The notes under the pieces: model-generated
Seen by the model: the letters and a program-made list of their open reading frames with translations, nothing else
Databases searched by the model: none
Told to the model about the DNA's origin: nothing
Translations under genes and position numbers: made by a program
Shown here: piece after piece, positions 36,447 to 44,844 of the stretch
Position numbering within the stretch: position 1 is the stretch's first letter
Layout of the letters: each line of letters starts with the position of its first letter
DNA from: Bacillota bacterium
Lineage (GTDB): Bacteria; Bacillota; Clostridia; Saccharofermentanales; Saccharofermentanaceae
Length of the DNA: 64,000 nt
Direction of reading: 5' to 3'
Assembly: GCA_023397475.1 (NCBI GenBank)
Contig: JAEWUD010000022.1
Coordinates: 224,948 to 288,947 of the forward strand

Positions 36447-37658
36447 ATGATTGAAGTCCTTAAGGAGATTCTCAACGGTTTTGTCTACTTCGGTCAGGGG
36501 GATAACTGGAAAGCGTTGATCATGTATGTGATCGGCGGTTTACTGATTTATCTTGCCATCAAGAAGGAGTATGAACCGGCACTGTTACTGCCGATCGGGT
36601 TCGGCGCCATCCTTGTCAACCTCCCATTAAGTATCGCCGGTCAGCCGACGACGATCGCCGGGGTCATCGACACCGCGGCGGAGGGCGGATTTCTTCAAGT
36701 CCTGTTCGATGCGGGTATCGCAACGGAATTGTTTCCGATTCTGATCTTTATCGCGATCGGCGCAATGATCGATTTTACTCCGCTATTCAAGAATCCTTAT
36801 ATGATTTTCTTTGGTGCCGCGGCACAGTTTGGTATCTTCGTGACCTTCTTCGTTACGTTGATGCTCCTGCCGCTGGTCGTTCCCGGAATGGATAACACCT
36901 ATGCGCTGAAGCTAGCCTCGGCCATCGGAATCATCGGAGCCGCAGACGGTCCGACGACTCTTTTTGTCGCCAATCACTTTAATCTTGCCGAATACTTAGG
37001 TCCGATCTCGGTTGCGGCCTACTCGTATATGTCTCTTGTTCCGATCATTCAGCCTCCGGTCATCAAGCTCCTTACAAGCAAGAAGGAACGCATGATCCGC
37101 ATGGATTATCATGAAGAGCCGGTCTCCAAGACGATCAAGGTCGTCTTCCCGATTCTCGTCACAATCATCGCCGGTATCATCGTACCGATGAGTGTTCCGC
37201 TTGTAGGATCTCTGATGTTCGGTAACTTGATTCGCGAATCCGGTGTTCTCGAGAACCTGTCGCAGACGGCGCAGCATGAGCTCGCCAACCTGATCACGCT
37301 TCTTCTCGGAATTACCATCGGTTCTACCATGGTCGCTGACAAGTTCATTGATCCGGTTACCGGTATGATTCTTCTTCTTGGCCTTTTCGCCTTTGTATTC
37401 GATACGGCCGGCGGAGTGCTTTTCGCGAAAACCCTTAATCTCTTCCTTAAGAAAAAGATCAATCCGATGATCGGTGCCGCAGGTATCTCGGCGTTTCCGA
37501 TGTCTGCTCGCGTCATTCAAAAGATGGCAAAGAAGGAAGATCCTACGAATTTCATACTCATGCAGGCCATCAGCGCGAACGTCGCCGGCCAGCTCGGTTC
37601 GATTGTCGCAGGCGGTCTTGTCATCGCTCTGATTGACATGCTGATCAGCGCGGCGTAA
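36447..37658 (+). CDS. oadB: Na+-translocating decarboxylase beta subunit
   Basis: Integral membrane subunit that couples decarboxylation of a carboxybiotin to Na+ export. 403 residues with about nine to eleven membrane segments and family segments GAADGPTTLFVANHF, EPVSKTIKVVFPI, LLGITIGSTM and FDTAGGVLFAKTLNLFLKKKINPMIGAAGISAFPMSARV. The specific decarboxylase (oxaloacetate, glutaconyl- or methylmalonyl-CoA) is not determinable. GGGAGG precedes the ATG. It is separated from the OadG-like gene by 14 bases; no alpha carboxyltransferase or biotin carrier gene follows. Confidence 0.93.
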   Translation: MIEVLKEILNGFVYFGQGDNWKALIMYVIGGLLIYLAIKKEYEPALLLPIGFGAILVNLPLSIAGQPTTIAGVIDTAAEGGFLQVLFDAGIATELFPILIFIAIGAMIDFTPLFKNPYMIFFGAAAQFGIFVTFFVTLMLLPLVVPGMDNTYALKLASAIGIIGAADGPTTLFVANHFNLAEYLGPISVAAYSYMSLVPIIQPPVIKLLTSKKERMIRMDYHEEPVSKTIKVVFPILVTIIAGIIVPMSVPLVGSLMFGNLIRESGVLENLSQTAQHELANLITLLLGITIGSTMVADKFIDPVTGMILLLGLFAFVFDTAGGVLFAKTLNLFLKKKINPMIGAAGISAFPMSARVIQKMAKKEDPTNFILMQAISANVAGQLGSIVAGGLVIALIDMLISAA

Positions 37659-37672
37659 GGAGGAACACAAAT

Positions 37673-37885
37673 ATGTTTTCGAATGCTTTACTTAACGGTG
37701 CTGATTTCTCGATTGAAGGACTTCGTACCATGGATCTGTGGGCGCAGGGACTCTTTGTTGTCATCATTGGTCTCATCGGAGTTTTCCTGGTTCTGACGCT
37801 CTTCTTCTTCACAATCGTCGTCATGCAGAAGATTTCTGAAGCGGCCAAGAAGAGCAAATCAAATGCGGAGGCCGCCGCGGAGTAA
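37673..37885 (+). CDS. OadG-like gamma subunit
   Basis: 70 residues: one membrane span (WAQGLFVVIIGLIGVFLVLTLFFFTIVV) then a short Ala/Lys/Glu-rich cytosolic tail. This is the layout of the OadG/GcdG-type gamma subunit of Na+-pump decarboxylases, which links the beta subunit to the carboxyltransferase. Position right behind the beta subunit supports it. AGGAGG precedes the ATG. Confidence 0.75.
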   Translation: MFSNALLNGADFSIEGLRTMDLWAQGLFVVIIGLIGVFLVLTLFFFTIVVMQKISEAAKKSKSNAEAAAE

Positions 37886-37922
37886 CCGCCTTCCCTTTAT
37901 ACCTTCAACATTAGATCCCTAC

Positions 37923-37957
37923 GGCGGAGTGCGAATAGGCACTCCGCCTTCTTTTTT
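37923..37957 (+). terminator. Intrinsic terminator of the prs-oadB operon
   Basis: GGCGGAGTGC (37923-37932) pairs with GCACTCCGCC (37939-37948), six-base loop, then TTCTTTTTT. Confidence 0.92.
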
Positions 37958-37965
37958 GGTATACT
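37957..37965 (+). promoter_or_regulatory. Candidate extended -10 promoter behind terminator
   Basis: TGG followed by TATACT (37960-37965), 31 bases before the next ATG, directly at the terminator T-run; no clear -35. Confidence 0.4.
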
Positions 37966-37995
37966 GAGACTCGATAACGAGAAGGAAGGTATTGT

Positions 37996-38307
37996 ATGGC
38001 TGGCACGAACTCGAAGAAAGCTCCCGCAACACGTCGCCGATCGACTGCGTCATCTCGCGCTACAGCTGCCTCACGTCAGACGAAGCAGCAGTCCTTTGCA
38101 GATGTCATGCGTTCGCTTTTTGCCGGGAAGGCAGGAAAGATTCTCCTGATATGCGTCGTTTTCCTTCTGGTAATCGGTCTTGATTTTCTGATCTCCTTCA
38201 ATTCGATGGACAAATTCTTCATCGCGATTGGTATTGAATTTATTCTGCTTGTTCTCATCGGCTGGATTCGATTCGTCATCCGCGGCCGCTCGGAAGAACA
38301 AGGATGA
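37996..38307 (+). CDS. Small two-span membrane protein
   Basis: 103 residues: a Lys/Arg/Ser/Ala-rich N-terminal ~35 residues, then two hydrophobic spans (ILLICVVFLLVIGLDFLI and FIAIGIEFILLVLIGWI), ending in RGRSEEQG. AAGGAAGG precedes the ATG. Seven bases separate it from rqcH, so it is likely cotranscribed. Function unknown. Confidence 0.65.
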   Translation: MAGTNSKKAPATRRRSTASSRATAASRQTKQQSFADVMRSLFAGKAGKILLICVVFLLVIGLDFLISFNSMDKFFIAIGIEFILLVLIGWIRFVIRGRSEEQG

Positions 38308-38314
38308 GGTATCT

Positions 38315-40273
38315 ATGTCTTTGGACGGAATAACCACACATTTTCTGGCACAAGAATTGGACAATCGACTATCCGGAGGAAGAATTGATAAGGTCTATCA
38401 GCCAAGTCGATACGATATTTATCTTCTGATCCGCTGTGATTCGACAAACTACCGTCTTCTTCTTACCGCAAACCCTTCCGGTCCTCGCATTCATCTGACC
38501 GAATCCATGCGTGAGAATCCGATGCTCCCGCCCTCCTTCTGTATGCTTCTCCGCAAGCATCTTCAAGGCGCACGGATTGTATCGGTAACCTCTCCCGGAT
38601 ATGAACGTATCGTCGAGATTACCGTCTCTACCGTTGATGAACTCGGGGACCGCAAGGATAAACGTCTCATTATCGAGATGATGGGGCGATACAGCAACGT
38701 CATTCTTGTGAATTGTCAGGACCGAATTTTCGACAGTCTGCTTCACGTGGACCAGAAGATGAGCCGCGTGAGAGAAATCATGCCGGCAAGACCTTATGTA
38801 TATCCTCCTGCGCAGGGCAAGCTCTCTCCTTCCGACGCCCTCGCTCGCGTGCGCGCCGGCGAACTGCCCGTTCTGACAGAATCCTTGCAGCGCCCTTTGG
38901 AGAAGGGTCTTCAGGATTCTCTGCAGGGCTTCTCTCCGGAGCTCTGTCGGGAGATCTGTTTTCTGTCGGGAATTGATTCTCGAAAAGGTATTCGACAGCT
39001 TGAGAACGACGAGATTCATCGCCTACTCCAAGCCTCCGCAGATCTTCTCGGAAGAATCGTGGACGGATGTATTTCTCCCGCCGCCTATCGATCGGCTGCC
39101 GGCGAACCATACTATCTCTTCCATGCACTGGCCCTTCGCGAGGCGGGCGTTCCGACCTTGTTTCCCGGAATCTCCGAAGCGATGGATGCCGTACATCGCG
39201 ACAAAGACATCACGGCGGATTTCGAACAGAGAAAGAAGGACCTTACTTCTTTCGTCCGAGCCGCTTTGGATCACGCGATTCGTCGCGCACAAATCCACCG
39301 TGCGGATTTCGACAGTTGTCAGGATATGGAACGCGACCAACTATTCGGAACGTTAATACTGCAGAATGCCTATCGCGTGAAACCCGGTGACGAACTGGTT
39401 TCGGTCATCGATTACGAACATCCGGACCTTGTTACCCTGGAGATTCCTCTGGATCCGACCTTATCCCCTGCGAAAAACGCACAAATACTTTTCAAGAGAT
39501 ACGCGAAACTCAAATCGAAGAGGGTCTCTTCCGAGAGTTTTCTGGCGGAAGATGAGAGTGCGATCGCATATCTTCTGACCTTGTTGCAAGCCATCGACAC
39601 CGCAACGGATCGAGAAGACCTTGCAGCGCTCGCTGATGAGATGAGAGAAGGCGGTCTCACCTCTGCTCGTACAAGGGATCCTGCAAGTCCTTCAGCGGCA
39701 AAGAATTTTCCGAGCCATCCGGGAAAATCAAAAAGCGGCAATGCATCGACGCGAGCGATTCGCGCCGCAGGCAAAGCGGCCAGCATGCGTAAAAACAGCA
39801 AAGCCGCAACAACTTCAAAAGGATCCCGATCCTCCGAGTCGACCGGCTTCAGAAAATACGACGCACCGGATGGTTTCATCATCCTCTGCGGGCGCAATAA
39901 TCTTCAGAATGATCAGCTTACGTTACGAACGGCTGCTCCGGATGACCTCTGGTTCCATGTGCAGAAGATGCCCGGAACACACGTGATTCTGCGAAGCATC
40001 GACGGAAGTTCGAGACCGTTCACCGAGGCTGCGATACTCTGTGCTGCCCAAACGGCAGCCTTCTTCTCCCGCACCGTCGCAAGAATGGAGAAACAGCGCG
40101 CTGTTCCGATGACAATCGATGAGAAGTTTGACCTGCAATCATTGAAGATTCCGGTCGATTACTGTCCGGTGAAGAACGTAAAAAAACCATCCAAGGCGAA
40201 ACCCGGAATGGTTGTATATGATCATTATAAAACCGTCGTGGTCGCTCCGATCGAACCCTCGAAGTCCCGATAG
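38315..40273 (+). CDS. rqcH: RqcH/NFACT ribosome quality-control protein
   Basis: Binds stalled 50S-nascent chain complexes and adds C-terminal Ala tails, and was formerly called fibronectin-binding protein FbpA. About 652 residues: NFACT-N domain from the N-terminus (MSLDGITTHFLAQELDNRLSGG, IEMMGRYSNVILV), central coiled coil (about 270-440), and C-terminal NFACT-R domain with ILCGRNNLQNDQLTLRTAAPDDLWFH and MPGTHVIL. A Lys/Ser/Ala-rich linker (about residues 450-510) separates the two. I take the ATG at 38315, after an AAGGATGAGG site; the longer frame from 38228 overlaps the previous gene. The 3' end overlaps queH on the other strand by 49 bases. Confidence 0.93.
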   Translation: MSLDGITTHFLAQELDNRLSGGRIDKVYQPSRYDIYLLIRCDSTNYRLLLTANPSGPRIHLTESMRENPMLPPSFCMLLRKHLQGARIVSVTSPGYERIVEITVSTVDELGDRKDKRLIIEMMGRYSNVILVNCQDRIFDSLLHVDQKMSRVREIMPARPYVYPPAQGKLSPSDALARVRAGELPVLTESLQRPLEKGLQDSLQGFSPELCREICFLSGIDSRKGIRQLENDEIHRLLQASADLLGRIVDGCISPAAYRSAAGEPYYLFHALALREAGVPTLFPGISEAMDAVHRDKDITADFEQRKKDLTSFVRAALDHAIRRAQIHRADFDSCQDMERDQLFGTLILQNAYRVKPGDELVSVIDYEHPDLVTLEIPLDPTLSPAKNAQILFKRYAKLKSKRVSSESFLAEDESAIAYLLTLLQAIDTATDREDLAALADEMREGGLTSARTRDPASPSAAKNFPSHPGKSKSGNASTRAIRAAGKAASMRKNSKAATTSKGSRSSESTGFRKYDAPDGFIILCGRNNLQNDQLTLRTAAPDDLWFHVQKMPGTHVILRSIDGSSRPFTEAAILCAAQTAAFFSRTVARMEKQRAVPMTIDEKFDLQSLKIPVDYCPVKNVKKPSKAKPGMVVYDHYKTVVVAPIEPSKSR

Positions 40274-40875
40274 ATCTTCTCCCGGAAATCGGATTCTTCC
40301 AACGATAGAATACAACCGCAGTACTTCTGTCTGTAGACGCCGTGTTCCCTGGCCATCTTCTGTCCCTCGCGAAAACCCAGACGGAAATCGCGGTAGAGAA
40401 ACTTCACATCATAACGCAGCGCAGCTTCCTCACAAACTTCGATAAGCTTCTCATGATTCTGATAAGGACTTACCAGAAGAGAAGTTGTAAACATCGGAAT
40501 GCCACGCGCCTTCGCCTCTGCGGCTACCCGATCCATCCGTATCCGGTAGCACATCGCGCAACGCCCTTCCTCCTCAGGACTTCTCTTCTCCGACATGGCA
40601 ATCCACCTCTCGGGCTCGCACGAATCATCCGAGAAAAAGGGTACATCCTGTAATGAACATACCGTCTTCGCTCCGTTAAGACGTCTCCGATGCTCGAACA
40701 ACGGGTGAATGTTCGGATTATAGAAGTAAGCTGTCAATGAGAATCCCTCTTGCTTCAATGAGGCAATCGGCCACTCGGCACACGGTCCGCAACAAATATG
40801 AAGCAAAACTTCGCCGACACGAATCTCTTCGCGGACTAAGTCCGGTGTGCGCCTATCTTGCGTATTCCCGATCAT
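40225..40875 (-). CDS. queH: Epoxyqueuosine reductase QueH
   Basis: Last step of queuosine biosynthesis in tRNA, reducing epoxyqueuosine. Reported here as 216 residues with EVLLHICCGPCAEWP near the N-terminus, the FYNPNIHPLFEHRRR segment and KYCGC near the C-terminus; these cysteines bind the Fe-S/metal cofactor. The start is uncertain: ATG at 40923 lacks a ribosome site, ATG at 40875 has GATGAGGT just before it. The last 49 bases overlap the rqcH coding end. Behind ruvB in the ruv operon. Confidence 0.88.
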   Translation of the reverse strand: MIGNTQDRRTPDLVREEIRVGEVLLHICCGPCAEWPIASLKQEGFSLTAYFYNPNIHPLFEHRRRLNGAKTVCSLQDVPFFSDDSCEPERWIAMSEKRSPEEEGRCAMCYRIRMDRVAAEAKARGIPMFTTSLLVSPYQNHEKLIEVCEEAALRYDVKFLYRDFRLGFREGQKMAREHGVYRQKYCGCILSLEESDFREKIYRDFEGSIGATTTVL

Positions 40876-40959
40876 TTGTACCTCATCCTTGTCGTGCGTC
40901 TTCGTCATCGCGTGATTGTCCATGTCTGATTCTGTAAATATATTGTCCGCAATCTGATT

Positions 40960-42072
40960 CTACATATTCTCTTCTTCCAGCGATAACTGGATCGGGAATT
41001 CCTCCCGAATATCTCCGGTGATCGCCGATCCGAGGCCGCGAACCTTCTTCTCATAATCGTCCGGACAAGCCAGTCCCAGATGTTGCCATCCCAACCGTGT
41101 GAGAACACGCCCTCGCGGTGTCTTGGCCACATAGCCGATCTGCATAAGAAAAGGCTCATAGACATCCTCGATCGTAACCGCGTCTTCGCCGGTACAAGCC
41201 GCCAACGTCTCAAGTCCTACCGGTCCGCCGCAGAACATCTCCACCATATTCGTGAGAATTCTGCGATCCGTCGAGTCAAGGCCTCGAGCGTCAATCTCCA
41301 GTGCGTTCAGTCCATAGTCGGCGACGGCAGAGTCAATATGCCCCTCGCCCTTGACCTGCGCAAAGTCTCTCATGCGTTTCAAGAGCCGAATCGCGATACG
41401 CGGCGTGCCGCGGGATCTTGAGGCGATCGTTCGAAGACCATCCTCGTCGATCGTGATACCGAGAATCGATGCGTCACGTCGTAGGATTTCCATCAGATCC
41501 GGCGTGTCGTAAAGTTCCAGGCGATGGATCATTCCAAAACGGTCCCGAAGAGGCGCCGACAACAGTCCGGCCCGGGTCGTAGCCCCGATCAGGGTGAACT
41601 TCGGAAGATCAAGCCGAATCGAACGAGCCGAGGGGCCTTTGCCAATCATGATGTCCAGACAATAGTCCTCCATCGCCGGATAGAGGATCTCTTCGACACT
41701 GCGATTCAATCGGTGAATCTCATCGATAAAAAGTACGTCGCGTTCGTTAAGATTCGTAAGAATCGCAGCCAACTCGCCCGGTTTCTCGATCGCGGGTCCC
41801 GTGGTGATCCGCAGATTCACGCCCATTTCGGCCGCGATGATGCCGGCGAGCGTCGTCTTCCCGAGACCCGGCGGGCCATAGAGAAGCACATGATCAAGGG
41901 ATTCACCTCTTGCGGCAGCCGCGGCGATAAAGATACGAAGATTCTCCTTCGCCTTCGTCTGACCGGCATAATCATCCCACCGAGTCGGTCGAAGACTGCG
42001 CTCCTCCCGATCCTCTACCAGCCGTTCACGGCCGACAATTCGCTCTGATTCATCAAAATCCGTAAAATCCAT
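40960..42072 (-). CDS. ruvB: Holliday junction helicase motor RuvB
   Basis: AAA+ motor that moves Holliday junctions with RuvA. 370 residues: Walker A GPPGLGKTTLA, Walker B LFIDEIHRLN, sensor GATTRAGLLSAPLRDRFG, and a C-terminal winged-helix domain with YVAKTPRGRVLTRLGWQHLG. Member of the minus-strand ruvC-ruvA-ruvB-queH set, 13 bases behind ruvA. Confidence 0.97.
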   Translation of the reverse strand: MDFTDFDESERIVGRERLVEDREERSLRPTRWDDYAGQTKAKENLRIFIAAAAARGESLDHVLLYGPPGLGKTTLAGIIAAEMGVNLRITTGPAIEKPGELAAILTNLNERDVLFIDEIHRLNRSVEEILYPAMEDYCLDIMIGKGPSARSIRLDLPKFTLIGATTRAGLLSAPLRDRFGMIHRLELYDTPDLMEILRRDASILGITIDEDGLRTIASRSRGTPRIAIRLLKRMRDFAQVKGEGHIDSAVADYGLNALEIDARGLDSTDRRILTNMVEMFCGGPVGLETLAACTGEDAVTIEDVYEPFLMQIGYVAKTPRGRVLTRLGWQHLGLACPDDYEKKVRGLGSAITGDIREEFPIQLSLEEENM

Positions 42073-42085
42073 ACGCTACCGTTCC

Positions 42086-42700
42086 TTACAGCATCGCCCG
42101 AAGAGCTTTGCGAATGATCTCTTCCACCGGAATATCTTCCGCGAAAACCGCCGTTACGGCCTTCTTCGCATCAACGGGAGAATAACCGAGAACCACAAGT
42201 GCACTGACTGCCTCGGCAACACGGAGTGACTCTCCCTGTTCGAGATGAACCAGCGCGCCATCAACGTCCTTGTCAAAATCCGAAGCGTCGAAAGCGAATC
42301 CCTTAAGCTTGTCCTTGAGCTCAAGAATCAATCTCTCCGCGCCCTTCTTGCCAACGCCCTTGACCTGCGTAAGGCTCTTGATATCGCCCGTGATTACGGA
42401 AAGCGCAAACGCACCGGGGGTCACCTGAGCGACAATCGCCAAAGCGACCTTCGGACCGATACCCGAAACACCCAAAAGAAGGAGAAACAAGTCATGTTCT
42501 TCCTGTGAAGGAAAGCCATAAAGGGCAAAGGTGTCCTCTCGTACGTAAAGATACGTATGAACAAGGATCTTGTCCCCGGTGCGCCCGAACTTGTCCTGCA
42601 TCGGCATGTGACAGAAAATCTTATAGCCGATTCCTGCATTCTCAACAACAATGAAGTCTTCCTTCTTCGCAACCAGTTCCCCACGGATGAATGCGTACAT
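42086..42700 (-). CDS. ruvA: Holliday junction DNA-binding subunit RuvA
   Basis: 204 residues: N-terminal OB fold (MYAFIRGELVAKKEDFIVV), two helix-hairpin-helix motifs (LLGVSGIGPKVALAIV and LTQVKGVGKKGAERLILEL) and the C-terminal RuvB-binding domain (AVSALVVLGYSPVDAKKAV). GGAGC precedes the ATG. Confidence 0.97.
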   Translation of the reverse strand: MYAFIRGELVAKKEDFIVVENAGIGYKIFCHMPMQDKFGRTGDKILVHTYLYVREDTFALYGFPSQEEHDLFLLLLGVSGIGPKVALAIVAQVTPGAFALSVITGDIKSLTQVKGVGKKGAERLILELKDKLKGFAFDASDFDKDVDGALVHLEQGESLRVAEAVSALVVLGYSPVDAKKAVTAVFAEDIPVEEIIRKALRAML

Positions 42701-42717
42701 GATGCCGCTCCTTATCG

Positions 42718-43257
42718 TTATGTGATGATATTATTACGCGGCGCAGGACCCAACTGGTATCCCCCGACCGCCTTATTCCCTTCCCGTAATCCGGAATGTG
42801 CCTGACATATAGCGATGGCCAGCGCATCAGATGCGTCATCGATGATCTTCGTACTCTGCGGAATCGCAAGAAGAATCCGGATCATCTGCAACACCTGGTT
42901 CTTGTCCGCCCGCCCGTATCCGGTCACGGCGGACTTCACCTGCATCGGCGTATATTCATACACCGGAAGACCTGCCTCCGCGCCGGCAAGAATCACAACG
43001 CCTCGCGCTTGTGCGGTTCCGATCGCCGTCGTGGTATTTCGCGAAAAAAACAACTCCTCAATCGCCATAACATCCGGATGATAGCGCTCCATCAGCACCT
43101 TCACCTCGTGATAAATCGTCAACAATCGGAGTTCAAAGGGTGTGTGTGCCTTCGTCGAGATCACCCCGTAGTCAAGGACGCGGAATCGGTTCGAAATATA
43201 CTCAACTACTCCGTATCCGGTTATCGCGTAACCCGGGTCAATTCCGATGATAATCAT
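42718..43257 (-). CDS. ruvC: Crossover junction endodeoxyribonuclease RuvC
   Basis: Resolves Holliday junctions. 179 residues, with the catalytic Asp in IIGIDPGYAITGYG, Glu in MAIEELFFSRNTTTAIGTAQARGV and the C-terminal DDASDALAIAICQAH. First gene of the ruvCAB-queH operon; AGAGG precedes the ATG. Confidence 0.96.
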   Translation of the reverse strand: MIIIGIDPGYAITGYGVVEYISNRFRVLDYGVISTKAHTPFELRLLTIYHEVKVLMERYHPDVMAIEELFFSRNTTTAIGTAQARGVVILAGAEAGLPVYEYTPMQVKSAVTGYGRADKNQVLQMIRILLAIPQSTKIIDDASDALAIAICQAHSGLREGNKAVGGYQLGPAPRNNIIT

Positions 43258-43311
43258 GTTGTCCTCTCACGCTGGATCAGCCATAACAAACATTCGTTCT
43301 AATTTCTGTTC

Positions 43312-43340
43312 ATTATAGCAATCCTCTTAACGTAACGCAA
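43312..43340 (-). promoter_or_regulatory. Promoter of ruvC-ruvA-ruvB-queH
   Basis: TTGCGT (43335-43340), 17-base spacer, TATAAT (43312-43317) with an extended TGC just ahead, about 55 bases before the ruvC ATG. Confidence 0.75.
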
Positions 43341-43371
43341 CTCATTTGCAAGCAGGGCATACGGGACGAAA

Positions 43372-44715
43372 TCATTCGTTCTTCAGGATCGTCTCATCGA
43401 GAACGGCAAGAATCTCTTTGGGAACATCCGGTCGCTTCGTCGAGAAGGAATATGCCGAATACGCACGTTCCTTAGCTTCTTTCATCGCGGCTTCCGAGAT
43501 TGTTGAAGAAGAACCCGTGAAGAGTTCCGCGATAACATCACCCCGTCGAACATAATCCCCAACCTTGGCGGAAAGAAGTATGCCGGCTCCCATATCAATC
43601 GCGTCTTCCTTCTTGCGTCGACCTGCTCCGAGAAGCATGCTGGCTTCGCCGATTCGTTGTGCGTGAAGTCCGCTAAGATATCCGTCATTTGGAGCCGTCA
43701 AAACATCGCGCAGAACCGGCGTTTCGACAAAAACCGGAAGCCCATCGGAGACCTCTCCGTCCTGGCCCGTGATAAATCGTCGAAACGCAACCGCGGCTTT
43801 CCCGCTGTCAATGGCTTGACGCGCCATCGCGAAGCATTCCGCAAAGGATCGTCCCCGACCGATATCCGAGCGCATGAGCATCGCGGCGGCAAGTGTCAGA
43901 GAAACTTCGACCGTGTCCTCCGGGCCTTTTCCGTTGACTACGTCCATAGCTTCCTTGATCTCCAGCGCATTGCCGACCGCACGTCCTAACGGCTGCTCCA
44001 TCGAGGAAATCACACAAGTTACGGGACGATTTGCGATCGAACCGATTTGGATCATCGCCCGGGCAAGTTCACGAGCGGAAGTCTCATTCTTCATGAACGC
44101 TCCGGCGCCGCATGTCACATCAAGCACAATGGCATCCGCGCCTCCTGCGATCTTCTTGCTCATAATACTCGAAGCGATCAACGGAATGGATTCCACCGTC
44201 CCGGTAACATCGCGCAGCGCATAGAGAACCTTATCGGCAGGAGCGAGTTCCGGTGTCTGACCAGATAGAACCATGCCGGACTCCGCAAGTCTCTTCTCGA
44301 AATCTGCCACCGGAATTGACGTTCGAAAACCACGAATCGACTCCAGTTTATCGATGGTTCCGCCGGTAAATCCGAGGCCTCTTCCCGAGAGTTTTACAAT
44401 CGGAACACCGAGAGAGGCGACGATCGGCAGGACAATCAGCGTGCATTTATCGCCGACACCTCCGGAACTGTGCTTATCCACCTTGGTTCCCGGAATGTAC
44501 GACAGATCAAGAACTTCGCCGGAACGAGCCATCTCAAGGGTAAGATACGTCATCTCACGCTCTGTCATGCCGTTCAGGACAATCGCCATCAACAATGAGG
44601 CTATCTGATAATCCGGAATCGTCTTTGTTGTCACTCCCTGAATAAAATAATGGATCTGCTCATCGTTCAGTTCTTCTTTATATCTCTTTGCAAGAATGAT
44701 ATCGAGCATATTCAT
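43372..44715 (-). CDS. pdp: Pyrimidine-nucleoside phosphorylase
   Basis: Phosphorolyses uridine, thymidine and deoxyuridine. 447 residues with DIILAKRYKEELNDEQIHYFI, KVDKHSSGGVGDKCTLIV (phosphate loop), KLSGRGLGFTGGTIDKLESI, and KKIAGGADAIVLDVTCGAGAFMKN. GGAGG lies eight bases before the first ATG. The gene has no obvious partner; no terminator is visible behind it. Confidence 0.95.
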   Translation of the reverse strand: MNMLDIILAKRYKEELNDEQIHYFIQGVTTKTIPDYQIASLLMAIVLNGMTEREMTYLTLEMARSGEVLDLSYIPGTKVDKHSSGGVGDKCTLIVLPIVASLGVPIVKLSGRGLGFTGGTIDKLESIRGFRTSIPVADFEKRLAESGMVLSGQTPELAPADKVLYALRDVTGTVESIPLIASSIMSKKIAGGADAIVLDVTCGAGAFMKNETSARELARAMIQIGSIANRPVTCVISSMEQPLGRAVGNALEIKEAMDVVNGKGPEDTVEVSLTLAAAMLMRSDIGRGRSFAECFAMARQAIDSGKAAVAFRRFITGQDGEVSDGLPVFVETPVLRDVLTAPNDGYLSGLHAQRIGEASMLLGAGRRKKEDAIDMGAGILLSAKVGDYVRRGDVIAELFTGSSSTISEAAMKEAKERAYSAYSFSTKRPDVPKEILAVLDETILKNE

Positions 44716-44773
44716 ACACGAATCCTCCGGTACTCTTGTGTTATCTCATCTTCTTCATTGTACACCAAAGAAT

Positions 44774-44802
44774 TTAACAAAACATTTCGCCTATGTTAGA
44801 AT
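44774..44802 (+). promoter_or_regulatory. Candidate promoter of DUF815 gene
   Basis: TTAACA (44774-44779), 17-base spacer, TAGAAT (44797-44802), 42 bases before the ATG. Confidence 0.65.
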
Positions 44803-44844
44803 GATTCGGATACGAACCGTGAGTGCCATCGGAGGAACAAATTG

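Noticed and set aside
36996..37670. 224-codon minus-strand frame opposite oadB
   Set aside because: Antisense shadow, rich in charged residues, no ribosome site.
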